Origin: Kutzneria kofuensis
Lineage (GTDB): Bacteria; Actinomycetota; Actinomycetes; Mycobacteriales; Pseudonocardiaceae
NCBI RefSeq assembly: GCF_014203355.1
Contig: NZ_JACHIR010000005.1
Span: 62,001-126,000, forward strand
Direction: 5' to 3'
Length of the DNA: 64,000 nucleotides
Position numbers and translations under genes: made by a program. The notes under the pieces were generated by a model. That model saw only the letters and a list, made by a program, of their open reading frames with translations, had not been told where the DNA came from and ran no database searches. Below are positions 1 to 9,400 of the stretch, one piece after another (position 1 is the stretch's first letter; each line of letters begins with the position of its first letter).

Positions 1-1097
1 TCGCCGGTTTCGGCGCGCTGATCACCGTGCGCCAGGAGGCCGCGGACGCGCGGATGGTGGTCGTGGCGGCGGCCAACAACGCAGATGACGTGATCGATCC
101 GCCGGCCGGGATGTGGCTGGCGATGCGGGACGCGGACGGCACAACGCACGTCACGAAGGGCATGCCCACCGGCCTTCCCGACCTGTCCGCATTGGACGAT
201 CACAGCTCACCGCCCGACACCACTGTCGAGCTGCCCACCGGGCACTTCCTCGTGCACACGGCACAACCGCCTGACGGCAAGACCGTACAAGCCGTGCTCA
301 ACCTGCAACCCTGGGAAGCGCAGCGGGACAGGCTCCTGCTCGGACTGCTCGCCGCGGCGGTCGTGGGTCTGGCGTTCGCGGCCGTCGCCGGCATCCTGCT
401 CGCCCGCCGTGCACTCACGCCGTTGCAGCGAACCCTTCGGCTGCAACGACAGTTCGTCGCCGACGCCTCCCACGAGCTGCGTACCCCGCTGACGCTGCTG
501 CACACCCGCGCCCAGCTGCTCAACCGCGCCCTGCGGGACGCCCCGGACCATCTTCGCGACGAAGCCGCCGGCGTGGTGCGCGACAGCAGCCGGCTCACGG
601 AACTCGTCGAGGACCTGCTGCTGGCGGCCGAGGGAGACGGCACCTCCGACAACGTAGAACTCGGGCCGCTCGCGGTGGACGTGATCGGCGCGATCAGACC
701 GTACGCGGAGGAACGCGGCATCACGATCGAGTCCAGCTTCGCCGCGGCGGCGACCCGCGCGTCCCCGTCGGCGTTGCGGCGGGCGCTGACCGCCTTGGTG
801 GACAATGCCATCGAACACACACCGACGGGCGGCAGGGTCACGATCAGCGTCGAGCCCGCCGGGCACGAGGTGCGCCTGCGGGTCAGCGACACGGGTTCCG
901 GTTTCTCGCCGGATCAGGCCGCCGCGCTGATGACCCGGTTCCACTCCGGCGGCCAACGCTCCGGCCGCCGCCGCTACGGCCTGGGCCTCGCGCTGGTCAA
1001 CGACATCGCCGATCGGTACGGCGGCCGCCTGGAAGCCGACAGCCGGCCCGGCCACGGGGCGACCTTCACGCTGGTGCTCCCCCGCGTCGTGAAGTGA
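1..1097 (+). CDS. Sensor histidine kinase, 5'-truncated by window edge
   Basis: C-terminal part of a membrane histidine kinase; the frame is open to base 3 with no stop, so the gene starts upstream of the window (an internal GTG lies at 27). Counting from that GTG, an extracytoplasmic region ends in a transmembrane helix at about residues 103-126, then a short HAMP-like linker. The HisKA box DASHELRTPL follows with the phospho-acceptor His at about 149. The HATPase domain shows the N box (VDNAIEHTP), G1 (DTGSGF) and G2 (YGLGLALV). The domain order is that of a classical EnvZ/PhoR-type orthodox kinase, and its response regulator is presumably upstream, outside the window. It has no GAF or haem-binding domain, so it is not a DosS/DosT-type oxygen sensor. 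Confidence 0.9.
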   Translation, partial: AGFGALITVRQEAADARMVVVAAANNADDVIDPPAGMWLAMRDADGTTHVTKGMPTGLPDLSALDDHSSPPDTTVELPTGHFLVHTAQPPDGKTVQAVLNLQPWEAQRDRLLLGLLAAAVVGLAFAAVAGILLARRALTPLQRTLRLQRQFVADASHELRTPLTLLHTRAQLLNRALRDAPDHLRDEAAGVVRDSSRLTELVEDLLLAAEGDGTSDNVELGPLAVDVIGAIRPYAEERGITIESSFAAAATRASPSALRRALTALVDNAIEHTPTGGRVTISVEPAGHEVRLRVSDTGSGFSPDQAAALMTRFHSGGQRSGRRRYGLGLALVNDIADRYGGRLEADSRPGHGATFTLVLPRVVK

Positions 1098-1120
1098 ATC
1101 CAGCGGCCGTCGGCCCTTCA

Positions 1121-1134
1121 GGGTCTTTCGGCCG
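1121..1134. promoter_or_regulatory. Candidate DevR/DosR box upstream of USP gene
   Basis: GGGTCTTTCGGCCG, an imperfect palindrome matching 10 of 14 positions of the mycobacterial DosR core GGGACTTTAGTCCC. It is 93 bases before the USP start at 1228 and nearly identical to the element in front of the phosphoketolase gene (37780-37793). Assignment rests on similarity and on placement before a DosR-regulon-type gene. Confidence 0.5.
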
Positions 1135-1227
1135 TGAGCGGCCGTGTCCTGCTTCCCTTCACCGGTCATCCCGGTTCTTCCTAGCGTCGATGTGCACGAG
1201 TCGTGCCCTGACGCCGAGGAGAGCGAA

Positions 1228-2121
1228 GTGACCAGCAACGTGGTGGGCCGCCAAATCGTGGCCGCCGTGGACGGATCCCAGTCCGCGCTCGACGCCGTCC
1301 GCTGGGCGGCGGACGAGGCGGCGCGCCGAGGAATGGCGCTGCAGTTGACGCACGCGATGAGCTTCGGAGCCATCGCCTACGGCGGCGCCTACGCGTGGCC
1401 GAAGGGGTACTTCGAGGCCGTGGAGCATGCCGGCCGTGTCTTCCTCGCGGACGCCGAGTCACTGGTCCACAAGTCGCACCCGGGCCTGTCCGTCACGACC
1501 CAGCTGGTCGAGGGCTCACCGGTCCCGGTGCTGGTGGACGCCTCCGAGCACGCCGCGTTGATCGTGCTCGGCTCCCGTGGGCTGGGTGGCTTCACCGGCA
1601 TCCTGATCGGTTCCACCGCCACCGCCACGATCGCGCGGGCGCACTGCCCGGTCGTGGTGGTCCGTGGTGACCAGCCCGCCCCGGACGGACCGGTCGTTGT
1701 CGGCGTCGACGGGTCGCCCACCAGTGAAGACGCCCTGGCTTGGGCGTACGAGGAGGCGTCGTCGCGGGGTGTCGAGCTGGTGGCCGTGCACGGCTGGACC
1801 GAGTTCGCCTCCGAGAGCTCCTACGCCTTCGCGCGGCAGTTCATCGTCGACTGGGACGCCGTGCAGACGCGGCAGGAGCAGCACCTGGCCGAGCGGCTCG
1901 CCGGCTACGCCGAGAAGTATCCGGACGTGACCGTTCGCCGGGTCGTCGAGGGCTGCCGGGCCCGCCAGCTCCTGCTGGACCAGGCCCGCGGCGCCCAGCT
2001 GGTGGTTGTCGGCAGCCGCGGCCGCGCCGAGCTCGGTGGCCTGCTGCTCGGTTCCACCAGCCAGGCTCTCATCCGCCATGCGCCCTGCCCGGTGCTGGTC
2101 GTCCGCGCCCACCAGGGCTGA
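1228..2121 (+). CDS. Universal stress protein, two USP domains
   Basis: 297-residue tandem universal stress protein. Each half has the USP Rossmann-like fold: N-terminal IVAAVDGS and VVVGVDGS strands and the ATP-binding motif G-2x-G-9x-G(S/T), seen as GSRGLGGFTGILIGST in the first half and GSRGRAELGGLLLGST in the second. Tandem USPs of this size are hallmark members of the mycobacterial DosR regulon and bind ATP; the precise output is unknown. I chose the GTG at 1228 because GAGGAGAGCGA precedes it; upstream in-frame starts would add 28 non-conserved residues. The gene is followed after 6 bases by the kinase-like gene, so the two are probably co-transcribed. A DosR-like box lies in the leader. 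Confidence 0.92.
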   Translation: MTSNVVGRQIVAAVDGSQSALDAVRWAADEAARRGMALQLTHAMSFGAIAYGGAYAWPKGYFEAVEHAGRVFLADAESLVHKSHPGLSVTTQLVEGSPVPVLVDASEHAALIVLGSRGLGGFTGILIGSTATATIARAHCPVVVVRGDQPAPDGPVVVGVDGSPTSEDALAWAYEEASSRGVELVAVHGWTEFASESSYAFARQFIVDWDAVQTRQEQHLAERLAGYAEKYPDVTVRRVVEGCRARQLLLDQARGAQLVVVGSRGRAELGGLLLGSTSQALIRHAPCPVLVVRAHQG

Positions 2122-2127
2122 CGTCAG

Positions 2128-3555
2128 ATGAGCAAGGGCCACGCCGTGACGCAGGCAGCGGTCCGGGAGACCCATTGCGCCACGGTCTTCTTCACCGGCG
2201 ACCGTGCCTACAAGGTGAAGAAGCCGGTGAATCTCGGATTCCTCGACTTCACCACGCCGCAGGCCCGGCGGGACGCGTGCCACCGCGAGGTGCGGCTCAA
2301 CCGCCGAATCGCGCCGGACGTCTACCTCGGCGTCGCGGAGGTTCGCGATCCGGCCGGCGTGCCGTGCGAATGGATCGTCGTGATGCGGCGGATGCCGGCG
2401 GAGCGGTCGCTGACCCGGTTGCTGGCCGACGGCGTGGACGTGCACGACGAACTGCGCCAGGTGGCACGCCAGATCGCCGCCTTCCACGCCGAGGCCGACC
2501 GCGGACCACTGATCGATCAGGTCGCGCTGATCGAGGGACTGCGCGAGCGCTGGACCGCCAACCTGAGCGAGCTGGTCCCGTTCCGCGACGGCCCGCTGGA
2601 CGCCGACGTGCTGGCCGAGATCACCGACCTGGTCGATCGCTACCTCGCCGGGCGGCGGCCGCTGTTGGAGGCCCGCGCACACGCCGGCGCCGCCTGCGAC
2701 GGGCACGGCGACCTCATCGCCGACGACATCTTCTGCCTGCCGGACGGCCCTCGGGTGCTGGACTGCCTGGAGTTCGACGACCGGTTGCGCTGGGTCGACG
2801 CCCTGGACGACACCGCGTTCCTCGCAATGGACCTGGAGCGGCTGGGGCGGCCCGACCTCGGCGCCTGGTTCCTCGACTGCTACGCGGAGTTCTCCGGCGC
2901 CGACCGCTGCGCGACGCTGGCGCACCATTACATCGCCTATCGCGCTGTGGTTCGGTCCAAGGTCGCCTGCCTGCGGCACGCCCAAGGTGTGGCGGGCCAG
3001 GACGACCAGGCGCGGCAACTGGCCGCCCTGGCGCTGCGGCACCTGCGAACGGCCGAGCCGAGGCTGGTGCTCGTCGGCGGGCGACCAGGCACCGGAAAGT
3101 CCACAGTAGCCGGTCGGCTGGCCGACGAACTCGGCGCCGTCCTCGTCCAATCCGATCGAGTGCGCAAGGAAATGGCCGGTATCACCCCGGAAGCCGGCGC
3201 CGCGGCGGCCTGGGAGGAGGGCATCTACGGCGTCGCGAGCACCGAGCGCACGTACCGGGAGATGGTGCGACGCGCCGAACTCCTGCTCGGCCGGGGCGAG
3301 ACCGTGGTGCTCGACGCCAGCTGGCGGACGGCCGCGCATCGGGAGATGGCCCGCGTGGTGGCCACCGGGACGTCGAGCCGGATCGTCGAGCTGGTGTGCC
3401 AAGCGCCGGACGACGTCGCCGACGCCCGGATCAGGACCCGGGCCACCACCGCGCACGCGTCCGACGCGACCCCTGAGATCGCCGCCCTGGTGGCCCGGAA
3501 GTTCGACCCGTGGCCGGAGGCGGACGCCGTGGACACCGGTTCGCCGGCCCACTGA
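2128..3555 (+). CDS. Bifunctional APH-like / P-loop kinase (COG2187-COG0645 type)
   Basis: 475 residues. The N-terminal half (about 10-290) resembles the aminoglycoside-phosphotransferase/choline-kinase fold, with CDGHGDLIADDIF in the place of the catalytic loop. The C-terminal half (about 312-475) is a small P-loop kinase with Walker A GGRPGTGKST and a gluconate-kinase-like layout. This two-domain architecture is widespread in bacteria, often beside USP and CBS genes, and its substrate is unknown. The ATG at 2128 lies 6 bases after the USP stop, so the pair is an operon. The stop codon sits inside an 11-bp hairpin that probably ends the transcript. Confidence 0.85.
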   Translation: MSKGHAVTQAAVRETHCATVFFTGDRAYKVKKPVNLGFLDFTTPQARRDACHREVRLNRRIAPDVYLGVAEVRDPAGVPCEWIVVMRRMPAERSLTRLLADGVDVHDELRQVARQIAAFHAEADRGPLIDQVALIEGLRERWTANLSELVPFRDGPLDADVLAEITDLVDRYLAGRRPLLEARAHAGAACDGHGDLIADDIFCLPDGPRVLDCLEFDDRLRWVDALDDTAFLAMDLERLGRPDLGAWFLDCYAEFSGADRCATLAHHYIAYRAVVRSKVACLRHAQGVAGQDDQARQLAALALRHLRTAEPRLVLVGGRPGTGKSTVAGRLADELGAVLVQSDRVRKEMAGITPEAGAAAAWEEGIYGVASTERTYREMVRRAELLLGRGETVVLDASWRTAAHREMARVVATGTSSRIVELVCQAPDDVADARIRTRATTAHASDATPEIAALVARKFDPWPEADAVDTGSPAH

Positions 3556-3568
3556 GCGGGCCGGCGAA
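3540..3568. terminator. Bidirectional hairpin at gene ends
   Basis: Perfect 11-bp inverted repeat TTCGCCGGCCC / GGGCCGGCGAA with a 7-base loop. It overlaps the stop of the plus-strand kinase gene and lies just past the stop of the minus-strand small gene at 3574. There is no T-tract, as is usual for high-GC actinobacterial terminators. Confidence 0.6.
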
Positions 3569-3573
3569 GTGGG

Positions 3574-3723
3574 TCACTTCTTGTCCTTCTTCCGGGTTTC
3601 GTTGTACGCCACCGCGCCGAGATAGCGGGCGAGCGGATCGCCGTGCCTCGCCGTCGCCTTCGCTTCGTTCTTCATGTGCTCGCGGGCCTCCGCGGCTGCC
3701 TTGCCGGATTCGACATTCGTCAC
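3574..3723 (-). CDS. Small charged 49-residue protein
   Basis: A short gene reading right to left. The GTG start at 3723 is preceded by an ideal ribosome binding site (AAGGAGGTGG, 5-bp spacing). The protein begins MTNVESGKAAAEAREHMKNE and ends in RKKDKK; it is hydrophilic, probably helical, and has no cysteines or membrane segment. I do not recognise a family. Reasons to believe it: the near-perfect Shine-Dalgarno, a plausible amino-acid composition, and a shared hairpin terminator with the convergent kinase gene. It sits between the USP-kinase operon and phoU in a stretch with no other gene. Confidence 0.65.
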   Translation of the reverse strand: MTNVESGKAAAEAREHMKNEAKATARHGDPLARYLGAVAYNETRKKDKK

Positions 3724-3807
3724 GTCGTCCACCTCCTTCGCACTCGATCATCCCGCTCGCGGAGGGGCTGGCACTGGTGCCGAAAGCCCTGCTCCCCCAC
3801 GTACTTG

Positions 3808-3821
3808 CGGCCCTTCGACCC
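3808..3821. promoter_or_regulatory. Candidate DevR/DosR box upstream of phoU
   Basis: CGGCCCTTCGACCC, aligned to GGGnCnTTCGnCCC. It shares the right half CGACCC with the box before the CBS gene at 6186. It lies 86 bases upstream of the PhoU start. Weaker than the other examples. Confidence 0.35.
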
Positions 3822-3907
3822 CCGTGTCCACCTCCCTAGCGTGTACACCATGAGAATCGTCCAGTTGGCCTCCATCCCCGAATGCCTTGAGCCGTAAGGA
3901 GTCCATC

Positions 3908-4540
3908 ATGCGTACGACGTTCCACCAGGAGCTGGAGAGCATCGACGGGAAGCTGATCGGCATGACGCAGCTGGTGCAGTCGGCCATGGGGCGGGCCACC
4001 ACAGCGCTGCTGGAGGCCGACCGGACCACCGCCGGCGAGGTCATCGACGACGACGCCACGATCGACGCGCTGCGCCGCGAGATCGACGAGCACGTGCTCC
4101 GGGTGCTGGCCACCCAGCAGCCCGTCGCCGGCGACCTGCGGGTGCTGGTCGCCGGGCTGCGGATCGACCGCGACCTCGAACGCATGGGCGACCTTGCCCG
4201 GCACATCGCCGAGGTCGCGGCCGAGGACTTCCCGCACGTCGCCGTACCGGTGAAGCTGCGCGGCATCGTCCACTCGATGAACCGCGTCGCGCTGCGGATG
4301 GCCGAGCAGGCCAAGGAGGCCATCGGCTACCGCGACAAGAACTCCGCCGCCGAGCTCGACCGTGAGGACGACGAGATGGACTCCCTGCAGGCGGCCCTCT
4401 ACCGCGAACTGCTCACCACCGACGTCCCCGTCCACACGGCCCTCGAACTCGCCCTGCTCGGCCGCTACTACGAGCGCTACGCCGACCACGCCGTCTCCGT
4501 CGCCGAGAGCGTCCGCTTCGAGACGGGGGCAACGGCATGA
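3908..4540 (+). CDS. phoU: PhoU-family phosphate/signalling regulator
   Basis: 210-residue all-helical PhoU protein made of two repeated three-helix PhoU domains (about 10-100 and 115-205). Characteristic segments are DLRVLVAGLRIDRDLERMGDL and the matching second-half YYERYADHAVSVAE, which hold the metal-cluster-binding E/DxxxD pattern. PhoU proteins couple Pst transport to PhoR or SenX3-type kinases and affect persistence. The ATG at 3908 follows AAGGAG; the longer frame from 3887 has no ribosome site. No pst genes are nearby, and its placement in a stress island suggests a dedicated paralogue. Confidence 0.9.
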   Translation: MRTTFHQELESIDGKLIGMTQLVQSAMGRATTALLEADRTTAGEVIDDDATIDALRREIDEHVLRVLATQQPVAGDLRVLVAGLRIDRDLERMGDLARHIAEVAAEDFPHVAVPVKLRGIVHSMNRVALRMAEQAKEAIGYRDKNSAAELDREDDEMDSLQAALYRELLTTDVPVHTALELALLGRYYERYADHAVSVAESVRFETGATA

Positions 4541-4568
4541 GCCGCCATCGGCCCTCTGCGCTGAGCCC

Positions 4569-5558
4569 TTACGGCACCAGGACGGCGGCACCGTCGACGC
4601 GGTCGCCGGCGAGGTCGGTCAAGGCGCGGTCAGCGTGGTCCAGGGGGTACGGCGTCGTCGTCACGTGCAACCGGTGCTGCGCGGCGAAGGCCATGAAGTC
4701 GGCGCCGTCCTGACGGGTGTTGGCCGTGACGCTGCGCAGTTGGCGTTCCTGGAACAGGTGGCGCTGGTAGTTCAACACGGGAATGTCGGACAGGTGGATG
4801 CCGGCGATCGACAGCGTGCCGCCTCGGTCCAGGGCCGCGAGAGCCGGCAGCACGAGGTCGCCGACGGGGGCGAAGAGGATGGCGGCGTCGAGCGGCTCGG
4901 GCGGCATGGCGTCGGCGGGGCCGGCGGAGGCGGCCCCGAGGCTCAGGGCCAGTTCGCGGGCGGCGGCGCTGCGGGTGAGCACGTGTACGGTGGCTCCCCG
5001 CGCCAGGGCGACCTGTGCGGCGAGGTGGGCGCTGGCGCCGAAGCCGTAGACGCCGAGACGACCGCCGTCGGGCAGGTCGGCACGTTCCAGCGCGCGGTAG
5101 CCGATGATGCCGGCGCACAGCAGCGGCGCCAGCTCCGCGTTCGAGTAACCGGTGGGTAGGCGGTACGCGTACGCCTCGGGCACCACGGTGTAGTCGGCGT
5201 AGCCGCCGTCGGCGTCCCAGCCGGTGTACCGGGAGTTCGGGCAGAGGTTCTCCGCGCCACGGCGGCAGTAGCGGCACTCGCCGCAGGTGTGCCGCAGCCA
5301 CGCGATGCCGACCCGCTCCCCCACGGCGAACCGCGAGCCGGGTGACACCACCTCCCCGACGACCTCGTGCCCGGGCACCACCGAAGCGCGGTGCACCTCC
5401 AAGTCCCCTTCGGACACGTGCAGGTCGGTACGACAAACGCCGCAGGCCAGCACGCGGACCAGGACCTCACCGGCGCCGGGCACGGGCCTTGGTTCGTCCG
5501 ACAGCCGAAGCGGTCCGGACGCCATCGGTCCAGGCCGGACCACACGCCAAGCCCTCAT
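4569..5558 (-). CDS. Zinc-dependent alcohol dehydrogenase (MDR family)
   Basis: 329-residue medium-chain dehydrogenase/reductase. The catalytic-zinc ligands are Cys42 (GVCRTDLH) and His64-Glu65 (PGHE). The structural-zinc cysteines are 92, 95, 98 and 106 (CGECRYC...C). The NAD(P)-binding Rossmann motif is [13 protein letters not shown]. It resembles the AdhA/AdhP-type enzymes that reduce aldehydes or oxidise primary alcohols; the exact substrate cannot be read. I chose the ATG at 5558 because GGTGAGGAGGCAGCG precedes it, while the longer frame adds an arginine-rich tail. Fermentative NADH re-oxidation would fit the hypoxia theme of the island, but that is inference. Confidence 0.88.
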   Translation of the reverse strand: MRAWRVVRPGPMASGPLRLSDEPRPVPGAGEVLVRVLACGVCRTDLHVSEGDLEVHRASVVPGHEVVGEVVSPGSRFAVGERVGIAWLRHTCGECRYCRRGAENLCPNSRYTGWDADGGYADYTVVPEAYAYRLPTGYSNAELAPLLCAGIIGYRALERADLPDGGRLGVYGFGASAHLAAQVALARGATVHVLTRSAAARELALSLGAASAGPADAMPPEPLDAAILFAPVGDLVLPALAALDRGGTLSIAGIHLSDIPVLNYQRHLFQERQLRSVTANTRQDGADFMAFAAQHRLHVTTTPYPLDHADRALTDLAGDRVDGAAVLVP

Positions 5559-5635
5559 CGCTGCCTCCTCACCGCGCACGGTCAGTCTCCCAGGGCGTCG
5601 GCGCAGGACTGCGAAGGGCCGACGTGTGCACGCCG

Positions 5636-5881
5636 TCATGTGCGTTTCGTCCACCGCGGCACGGACGCCGGGCGGTCCTCGCCGACGTCGGTCGGGGCGG
5701 ACGCCTCGATGTGGGCATCAGGGCCCGGGAAGACGAGGGCCTCGTGGTCGTTGTGGGTCCAGCGCACGACGTACGGCGGCGCACCGTCCGCGCCGTGCAC
5801 CTCGGTGATCAGACCGCGCCGGGACGGCTTGTCCAGCACGGCCGACTTGATCACCAGCCAGTCACCGGGTTTCGCGTGCAC
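5636..5881 (-). CDS. DUF1918 small protein
   Basis: 81 residues, starting at a GTG behind a strong AGGAGGAGCT. The protein has the actinobacterial DUF1918 pattern: [36 protein letters not shown] and VFPGPDA, an SH3-like beta-barrel of unknown function. Family members are frequently adjacent to USP and CBS genes. The gene is divergent from the CBS-BON operon and upstream of the alcohol dehydrogenase, 77 bases away on the same strand, so the two may be co-transcribed. Confidence 0.88.
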   Translation of the reverse strand: MHAKPGDWLVIKSAVLDKPSRRGLITEVHGADGAPPYVVRWTHNDHEALVFPGPDAHIEASAPTDVGEDRPASVPRWTKRT

Positions 5882-6029
5882 AGCTCCTCCTGAGGGTCAG
5901 CGGGCCGGCGCAGCGAGCTACGGCCCCAGCCGATTCGCCGGGTCGATCCCGGCAACGGATCCTGCCTGCCCATCGTCGGCGTCCCTTCTCGATCGCATCG
6001 AGCATCGCCGTCACGCGGAAGGCGATCCA

Positions 6030-6078
6030 GAGTCGTTGGCCGCTCTCCAGGTCCCGTGCCGACAGGGACTTCCGACCC
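6030..6078. promoter_or_regulatory. Tandem candidate DevR/DosR boxes upstream of CBS-PEP synthase operon
   Basis: The better element, GGGACTTCCGACCC at 6065-6078, keeps GGGAC-TT and the CCC tail of the DosR core. A weaker one, GAGTCGTTGGCCGC, is at 6030-6043. They lie 107-156 bases before the GTG at 6186. Tandem spacing of this kind is typical of strong DosR promoters in mycobacteria. Confidence 0.5.
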
Positions 6079-6185
6079 CCTGCGGCGCGCCGGATGGCGG
6101 CCAGCGCAGGGCCTTCTCCTCTGCGCCGGCCGCCGCTCCGAGGAGTCCGATGAAGAGGCAGATCGTGACCGGGGAGGAGAAGACG

Positions 6186-6893
6186 GTGAAACACCGGGAG
6201 ATCAACACTGTGATGGCCACCGATGTCGCCGTCGTGCACGGCGACACTCCGTTCAAGGACGTCGTGGCGCTGCTGGCCGAACGGCACATCAGCGGCGTGC
6301 CCGTGCTCGGCCCGGAGCAACGCGTGGTGGGCATCGTGTCCGAGAGCGACCTGCTGCACGGCACGACTGAACACCACAAGACGTTCTTCGGCCGGCACGA
6401 GCACCAGCCGCACAGTGTCGCCGCCGACGTGATGAGCTCGCCCGCGGTCTGCGTGCACCCGGACACGACCGTCGCGCACGCGGCGAAACTCCTTGCCGAG
6501 GAAGGTGTTCGTCGGCTGCCGGTGGTGGACGCCGACGGCCGCCTGGTCGGCATCGTCAGCCGCCGGGACGTGCTCAGCGTGTTCCTGCGCTCGGACAAGG
6601 ACCTGCGCGAGGAGATCCTCGACGAGGTCTTCGGACGCACGCTGTGGATGGACCCCGGTGAGGTGTCCGTCGAGGTGCACTCCGGCGTCGCGACGCTGCG
6701 CGGCCAGGTGGAGACGAAGGCGCTCGTGGACATCGCCGGCTCGCTGACCCGCGGCGTCGACGGCGTGGTGGACGTGCACAACCACCTGACCCACGCCCGT
6801 GACGACGCCCGGATCGACCGGGCGCACGGCAAGTTCGTGGAGTTCGACCACGAGCCGCTCAAGCCCATGCCGCACCGCGGAGGCTCGCTGTGA
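6186..6893 (+). CDS. CBS-pair and BON domain protein
   Basis: 235 residues. Two CBS motifs (about 5-60 and 80-135; FKDVVALLAERHISGVPVLG and AAKLLAEEGVRRLPVVDADG) form one Bateman module that typically binds adenine nucleotides. A BON-like domain follows (about 150-215; VEVHSGVATLRGQVETKALV). The domain pair is common in actinobacterial stress islands and in DosR-type regulons. I chose the GTG at 6186, which follows GGGGAGGAGAAGAC and gives the usual family N-terminus (MKHREINTVM). An ATG at 6150, also with an AGGAG, would add 12 residues. It overlaps the next gene by GTGATG and heads an operon with SHOCT, PEP synthase and nitroreductase genes. Confidence 0.9.
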   Translation: MKHREINTVMATDVAVVHGDTPFKDVVALLAERHISGVPVLGPEQRVVGIVSESDLLHGTTEHHKTFFGRHEHQPHSVAADVMSSPAVCVHPDTTVAHAAKLLAEEGVRRLPVVDADGRLVGIVSRRDVLSVFLRSDKDLREEILDEVFGRTLWMDPGEVSVEVHSGVATLRGQVETKALVDIAGSLTRGVDGVVDVHNHLTHARDDARIDRAHGKFVEFDHEPLKPMPHRGGSL

Positions 6894-7129
6894 TGCCTTG
6901 GTACTACTACGGATCCGACGCCGGCTGGCTGATGCCGCTGACGATGGTGATCGGCATGGCCCTGTTCTGGGGCGGAATGCTTTTCATGGTCGTCCTGGTG
7001 CTGCGGCACTACGGCTCCGCCGCACAACGCCACCGCAACGCCGAGCAGGTGCTGGCCGAGCGGCTGGCCCGCGGCGAGATCGACGAGAACGAGTACACCC
7101 GGCTGCGTGACGTCCTGCGCGCCCACTGA
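6893..7129 (+). CDS. SHOCT-domain small membrane protein
   Basis: 78 residues. One transmembrane helix (about 12-38, [20 protein letters not shown]) is followed by a C-terminal SHOCT motif, [19 protein letters not shown], a short helical oligomerisation domain. The ATG at 6893 overlaps the upstream stop, so translation is coupled. SHOCT membrane proteins are frequent in stress operons; the function is unknown. Confidence 0.85.
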   Translation: MPWYYYGSDAGWLMPLTMVIGMALFWGGMLFMVVLVLRHYGSAAQRHRNAEQVLAERLARGEIDENEYTRLRDVLRAH

Positions 7130-7139
7130 AGGAGCTGGC

Positions 7140-9395
7140 ATGTCGCGCTACGTGAAGAACTTCGGCGAACTGGGCCGGGACGACACCGCGATCGCCGGCG
7201 GCAAGGGGGCCAACCTGGGCGAGCTGACCCGGGCCGGGCTGCCGGTGCCGGCGGGCTTCGTGGTGACGGCGCAGGCGTATCTGGACTCCCTGGACCGCTC
7301 GGGCCTGCGCGGCGAGATCGCCGAGGCCTTCCGCACGGCGCTGGACGTGTCACGGACACCCGACCTGCCGGCGGCGTGCGAGCGGATCCAGACGCTGGTG
7401 CGCAAGGCCGGCATCGCCGACGACATCCGGGCGGAGATCGAGGCCGCCTACCACCAGCTCGGTGACAATGCCGAGGTGGCCGTCCGGTCGTCCGCGACTT
7501 CCGAGGACACCGCCGGCACCTCGTTCGCCGGCATGAACGCCACGTACACCAACACCCTCGGCATCCACGACGTGCTGACCCGCCTGATCGACTGCTGGGC
7601 CTCGCTGTTCGGCCCACGTGTGGTCGCCTACCGCGCCAGCACGGGGCTGGACGAGGAGCCGGCGATCGCCGTCGTCGTGCAGCTGATGGTCGACTCGGCC
7701 CGGTCCGGCGTGGCGTTCACCGCCGACCCGTCCACCGGCGACCGCGGCCGCATCGTCATCGAGGGCGCGTACGGCCTGGGCGAGGTGGTGGTCAGCGGCG
7801 CGGTCGAGCCGGACACCTACGTCGTCGCCAAGCGGGGTCCCCGTCTGCTGCACGCCCGCACGGGACACCAGACGCACAAGATCGTGCGCGGCCCGGACGG
7901 CCATGACCTGCGCATCGACCTCGACGAGCAGACCGGCGCGAGCCGGGTGCTGACCGACGACGAGGCGATCGAGCTGGCCCGGCTGGCGCTGCAGGTGGAG
8001 GAGCACTACGGCAGCCCGCAGGACATGGAGTGGGCGATCGCCGACGGCCAGACCTGGCTCGTGCAGTCCCGCCCCATCACCACGCTCCACGAGGACCAGG
8101 CCGCCGGTTCCGAGCTGGTCACCGGCCTGGCCGCGTCGCCGGGCCGCGCCGTGGGCCGGGTACACCGGCTGGCCGGTCCCGCCGAGGGCGACCGGTTCCG
8201 GGACGGCGAGATCCTCGTCGCGGTCATGACCACCCCGGACTGGGTACCGACGATGCGCCGCGCCGCCGCGCTGGTCACCGACGGCGGCGGCATGACCTGC
8301 CACGCCGCGATCGTGGCCCGCGAGCTGGGCGTGCCGTGTGTGGTGGGCACGCGCAACGCCATGGAGGTGCTGCGCGACGGCGAGACTGTGACCGTCGACG
8401 GCGCGGCGGGCAAGGTCTTCGCCGGCCGGCTCGAGCCCGCCGCGCACACCGTTCCGCGGATCGCGCCGATGGCCGCACCGGCCGTGGAGACGTTGGGCAC
8501 CAAGGTGTACGTCAACCTCGCCATGCCGGAACACGCCGAGGAGGTCGCCGCGATGCCGGTCGACGGCGTCGGCCTGCTGCGGGCGGAGTTCATGGTCACC
8601 GAGGCCCTGGATGGTGAGCACCCACGCAAGTTGACGTCCCGGCCGGGCGGCAGCGAGAAGTTCACCGCTCGGATGACCGAGTCGCTGCTGCGGGTCACCC
8701 GCGCCTTTGCGCCGCGGCCGGTGATCTACCGGGCGATCGACTTCCGTACCAACGAGTTCCGCAACCTGGCTGGCGGCGACGCCTTCGAGCCGGTCGAGGA
8801 CAACCCGATGATCGGCTACCGCGGCTGCTACCGTTACGTCCGCGAGCCCAAGTTGTTCGCGTTGGAACTGGCTGTGCTGGCCAAGGTCCGCGAGCAGACA
8901 CCGAACCTGCACCTGATGATCCCGTTCGTGCGCACGCTGTGGGAGCTGCGCGCCTGCCTGGCCGCGATCGACGCCAGCCCGCTGGGGCACGACCGCCGGC
9001 TGCACCGCTGGGTGATGGCCGAGGTGCCGTCGGTGGCGTACTGGATCCCGCAGTACGGGCGGCTCGGCATCGACGGGATCTCCATCGGCAGCAACGACCT
9101 CACCCAACTCGTGCTGGGCGTGGACCGCGACTCGGAGATCTGCGCCAACCTGTTCGACGAGGCCGACCCGGCGGTGCTGGACACCATCGAGCGCATCATC
9201 ACCGCCGCCCGCGAGAACGGCATGACCACCTCGCTGTGCGGTCAGGCGCCGTCCACCAAGCCGGGGTTCGCCGAGGAGCTGGTGCGGATGGGCATCACGT
9301 CGGTGTCGGTCAACCGGGACGCGATCGCCGCCACGCGGTCCGAAATCGGCTCGGCCGAGCGCCGCCTGCTGCTGCGAACGGCCCGAGAAAGGTGA
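7140..9395 (+). CDS. ppsA: Phosphoenolpyruvate synthase
   Basis: 751 residues, close to the usual 750-800. It converts pyruvate + ATP + water to PEP + AMP + phosphate. The N-terminal ATP-grasp domain (about 5-330) has [21 protein letters not shown]. The swivelling phosphohistidine domain has [16 protein letters not shown] with catalytic His at about 388. The C-terminal PEP/pyruvate TIM barrel has [15 protein letters not shown] and the terminal SLCGQAPS with the proton-donor Cys at about 700. The start at 7140 follows GAAGGAGCTGGC. Under hypoxia it could serve anaplerotic or gluconeogenic flow. It sits between a SHOCT protein and an Acg-type nitroreductase in one operon. Confidence 0.93.
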   Translation: MSRYVKNFGELGRDDTAIAGGKGANLGELTRAGLPVPAGFVVTAQAYLDSLDRSGLRGEIAEAFRTALDVSRTPDLPAACERIQTLVRKAGIADDIRAEIEAAYHQLGDNAEVAVRSSATSEDTAGTSFAGMNATYTNTLGIHDVLTRLIDCWASLFGPRVVAYRASTGLDEEPAIAVVVQLMVDSARSGVAFTADPSTGDRGRIVIEGAYGLGEVVVSGAVEPDTYVVAKRGPRLLHARTGHQTHKIVRGPDGHDLRIDLDEQTGASRVLTDDEAIELARLALQVEEHYGSPQDMEWAIADGQTWLVQSRPITTLHEDQAAGSELVTGLAASPGRAVGRVHRLAGPAEGDRFRDGEILVAVMTTPDWVPTMRRAAALVTDGGGMTCHAAIVARELGVPCVVGTRNAMEVLRDGETVTVDGAAGKVFAGRLEPAAHTVPRIAPMAAPAVETLGTKVYVNLAMPEHAEEVAAMPVDGVGLLRAEFMVTEALDGEHPRKLTSRPGGSEKFTARMTESLLRVTRAFAPRPVIYRAIDFRTNEFRNLAGGDAFEPVEDNPMIGYRGCYRYVREPKLFALELAVLAKVREQTPNLHLMIPFVRTLWELRACLAAIDASPLGHDRRLHRWVMAEVPSVAYWIPQYGRLGIDGISIGSNDLTQLVLGVDRDSEICANLFDEADPAVLDTIERIITAARENGMTTSLCGQAPSTKPGFAEELVRMGITSVSVNRDAIAATRSEIGSAERRLLLRTARER

Positions 9396-9400
9396 TCACC

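Noticed and set aside
1516-3552. 678-codon open frame on the minus strand opposite the USP and kinase genes
   Set aside because: Arg/Gly/Pro-rich antisense shadow of GC-rich coding DNA; the plus strand has clear family motifs and ribosome sites.
7350-9107. 585-codon frame opposite ppsA
   Set aside because: Shadow of PEP synthase; low-complexity composition.
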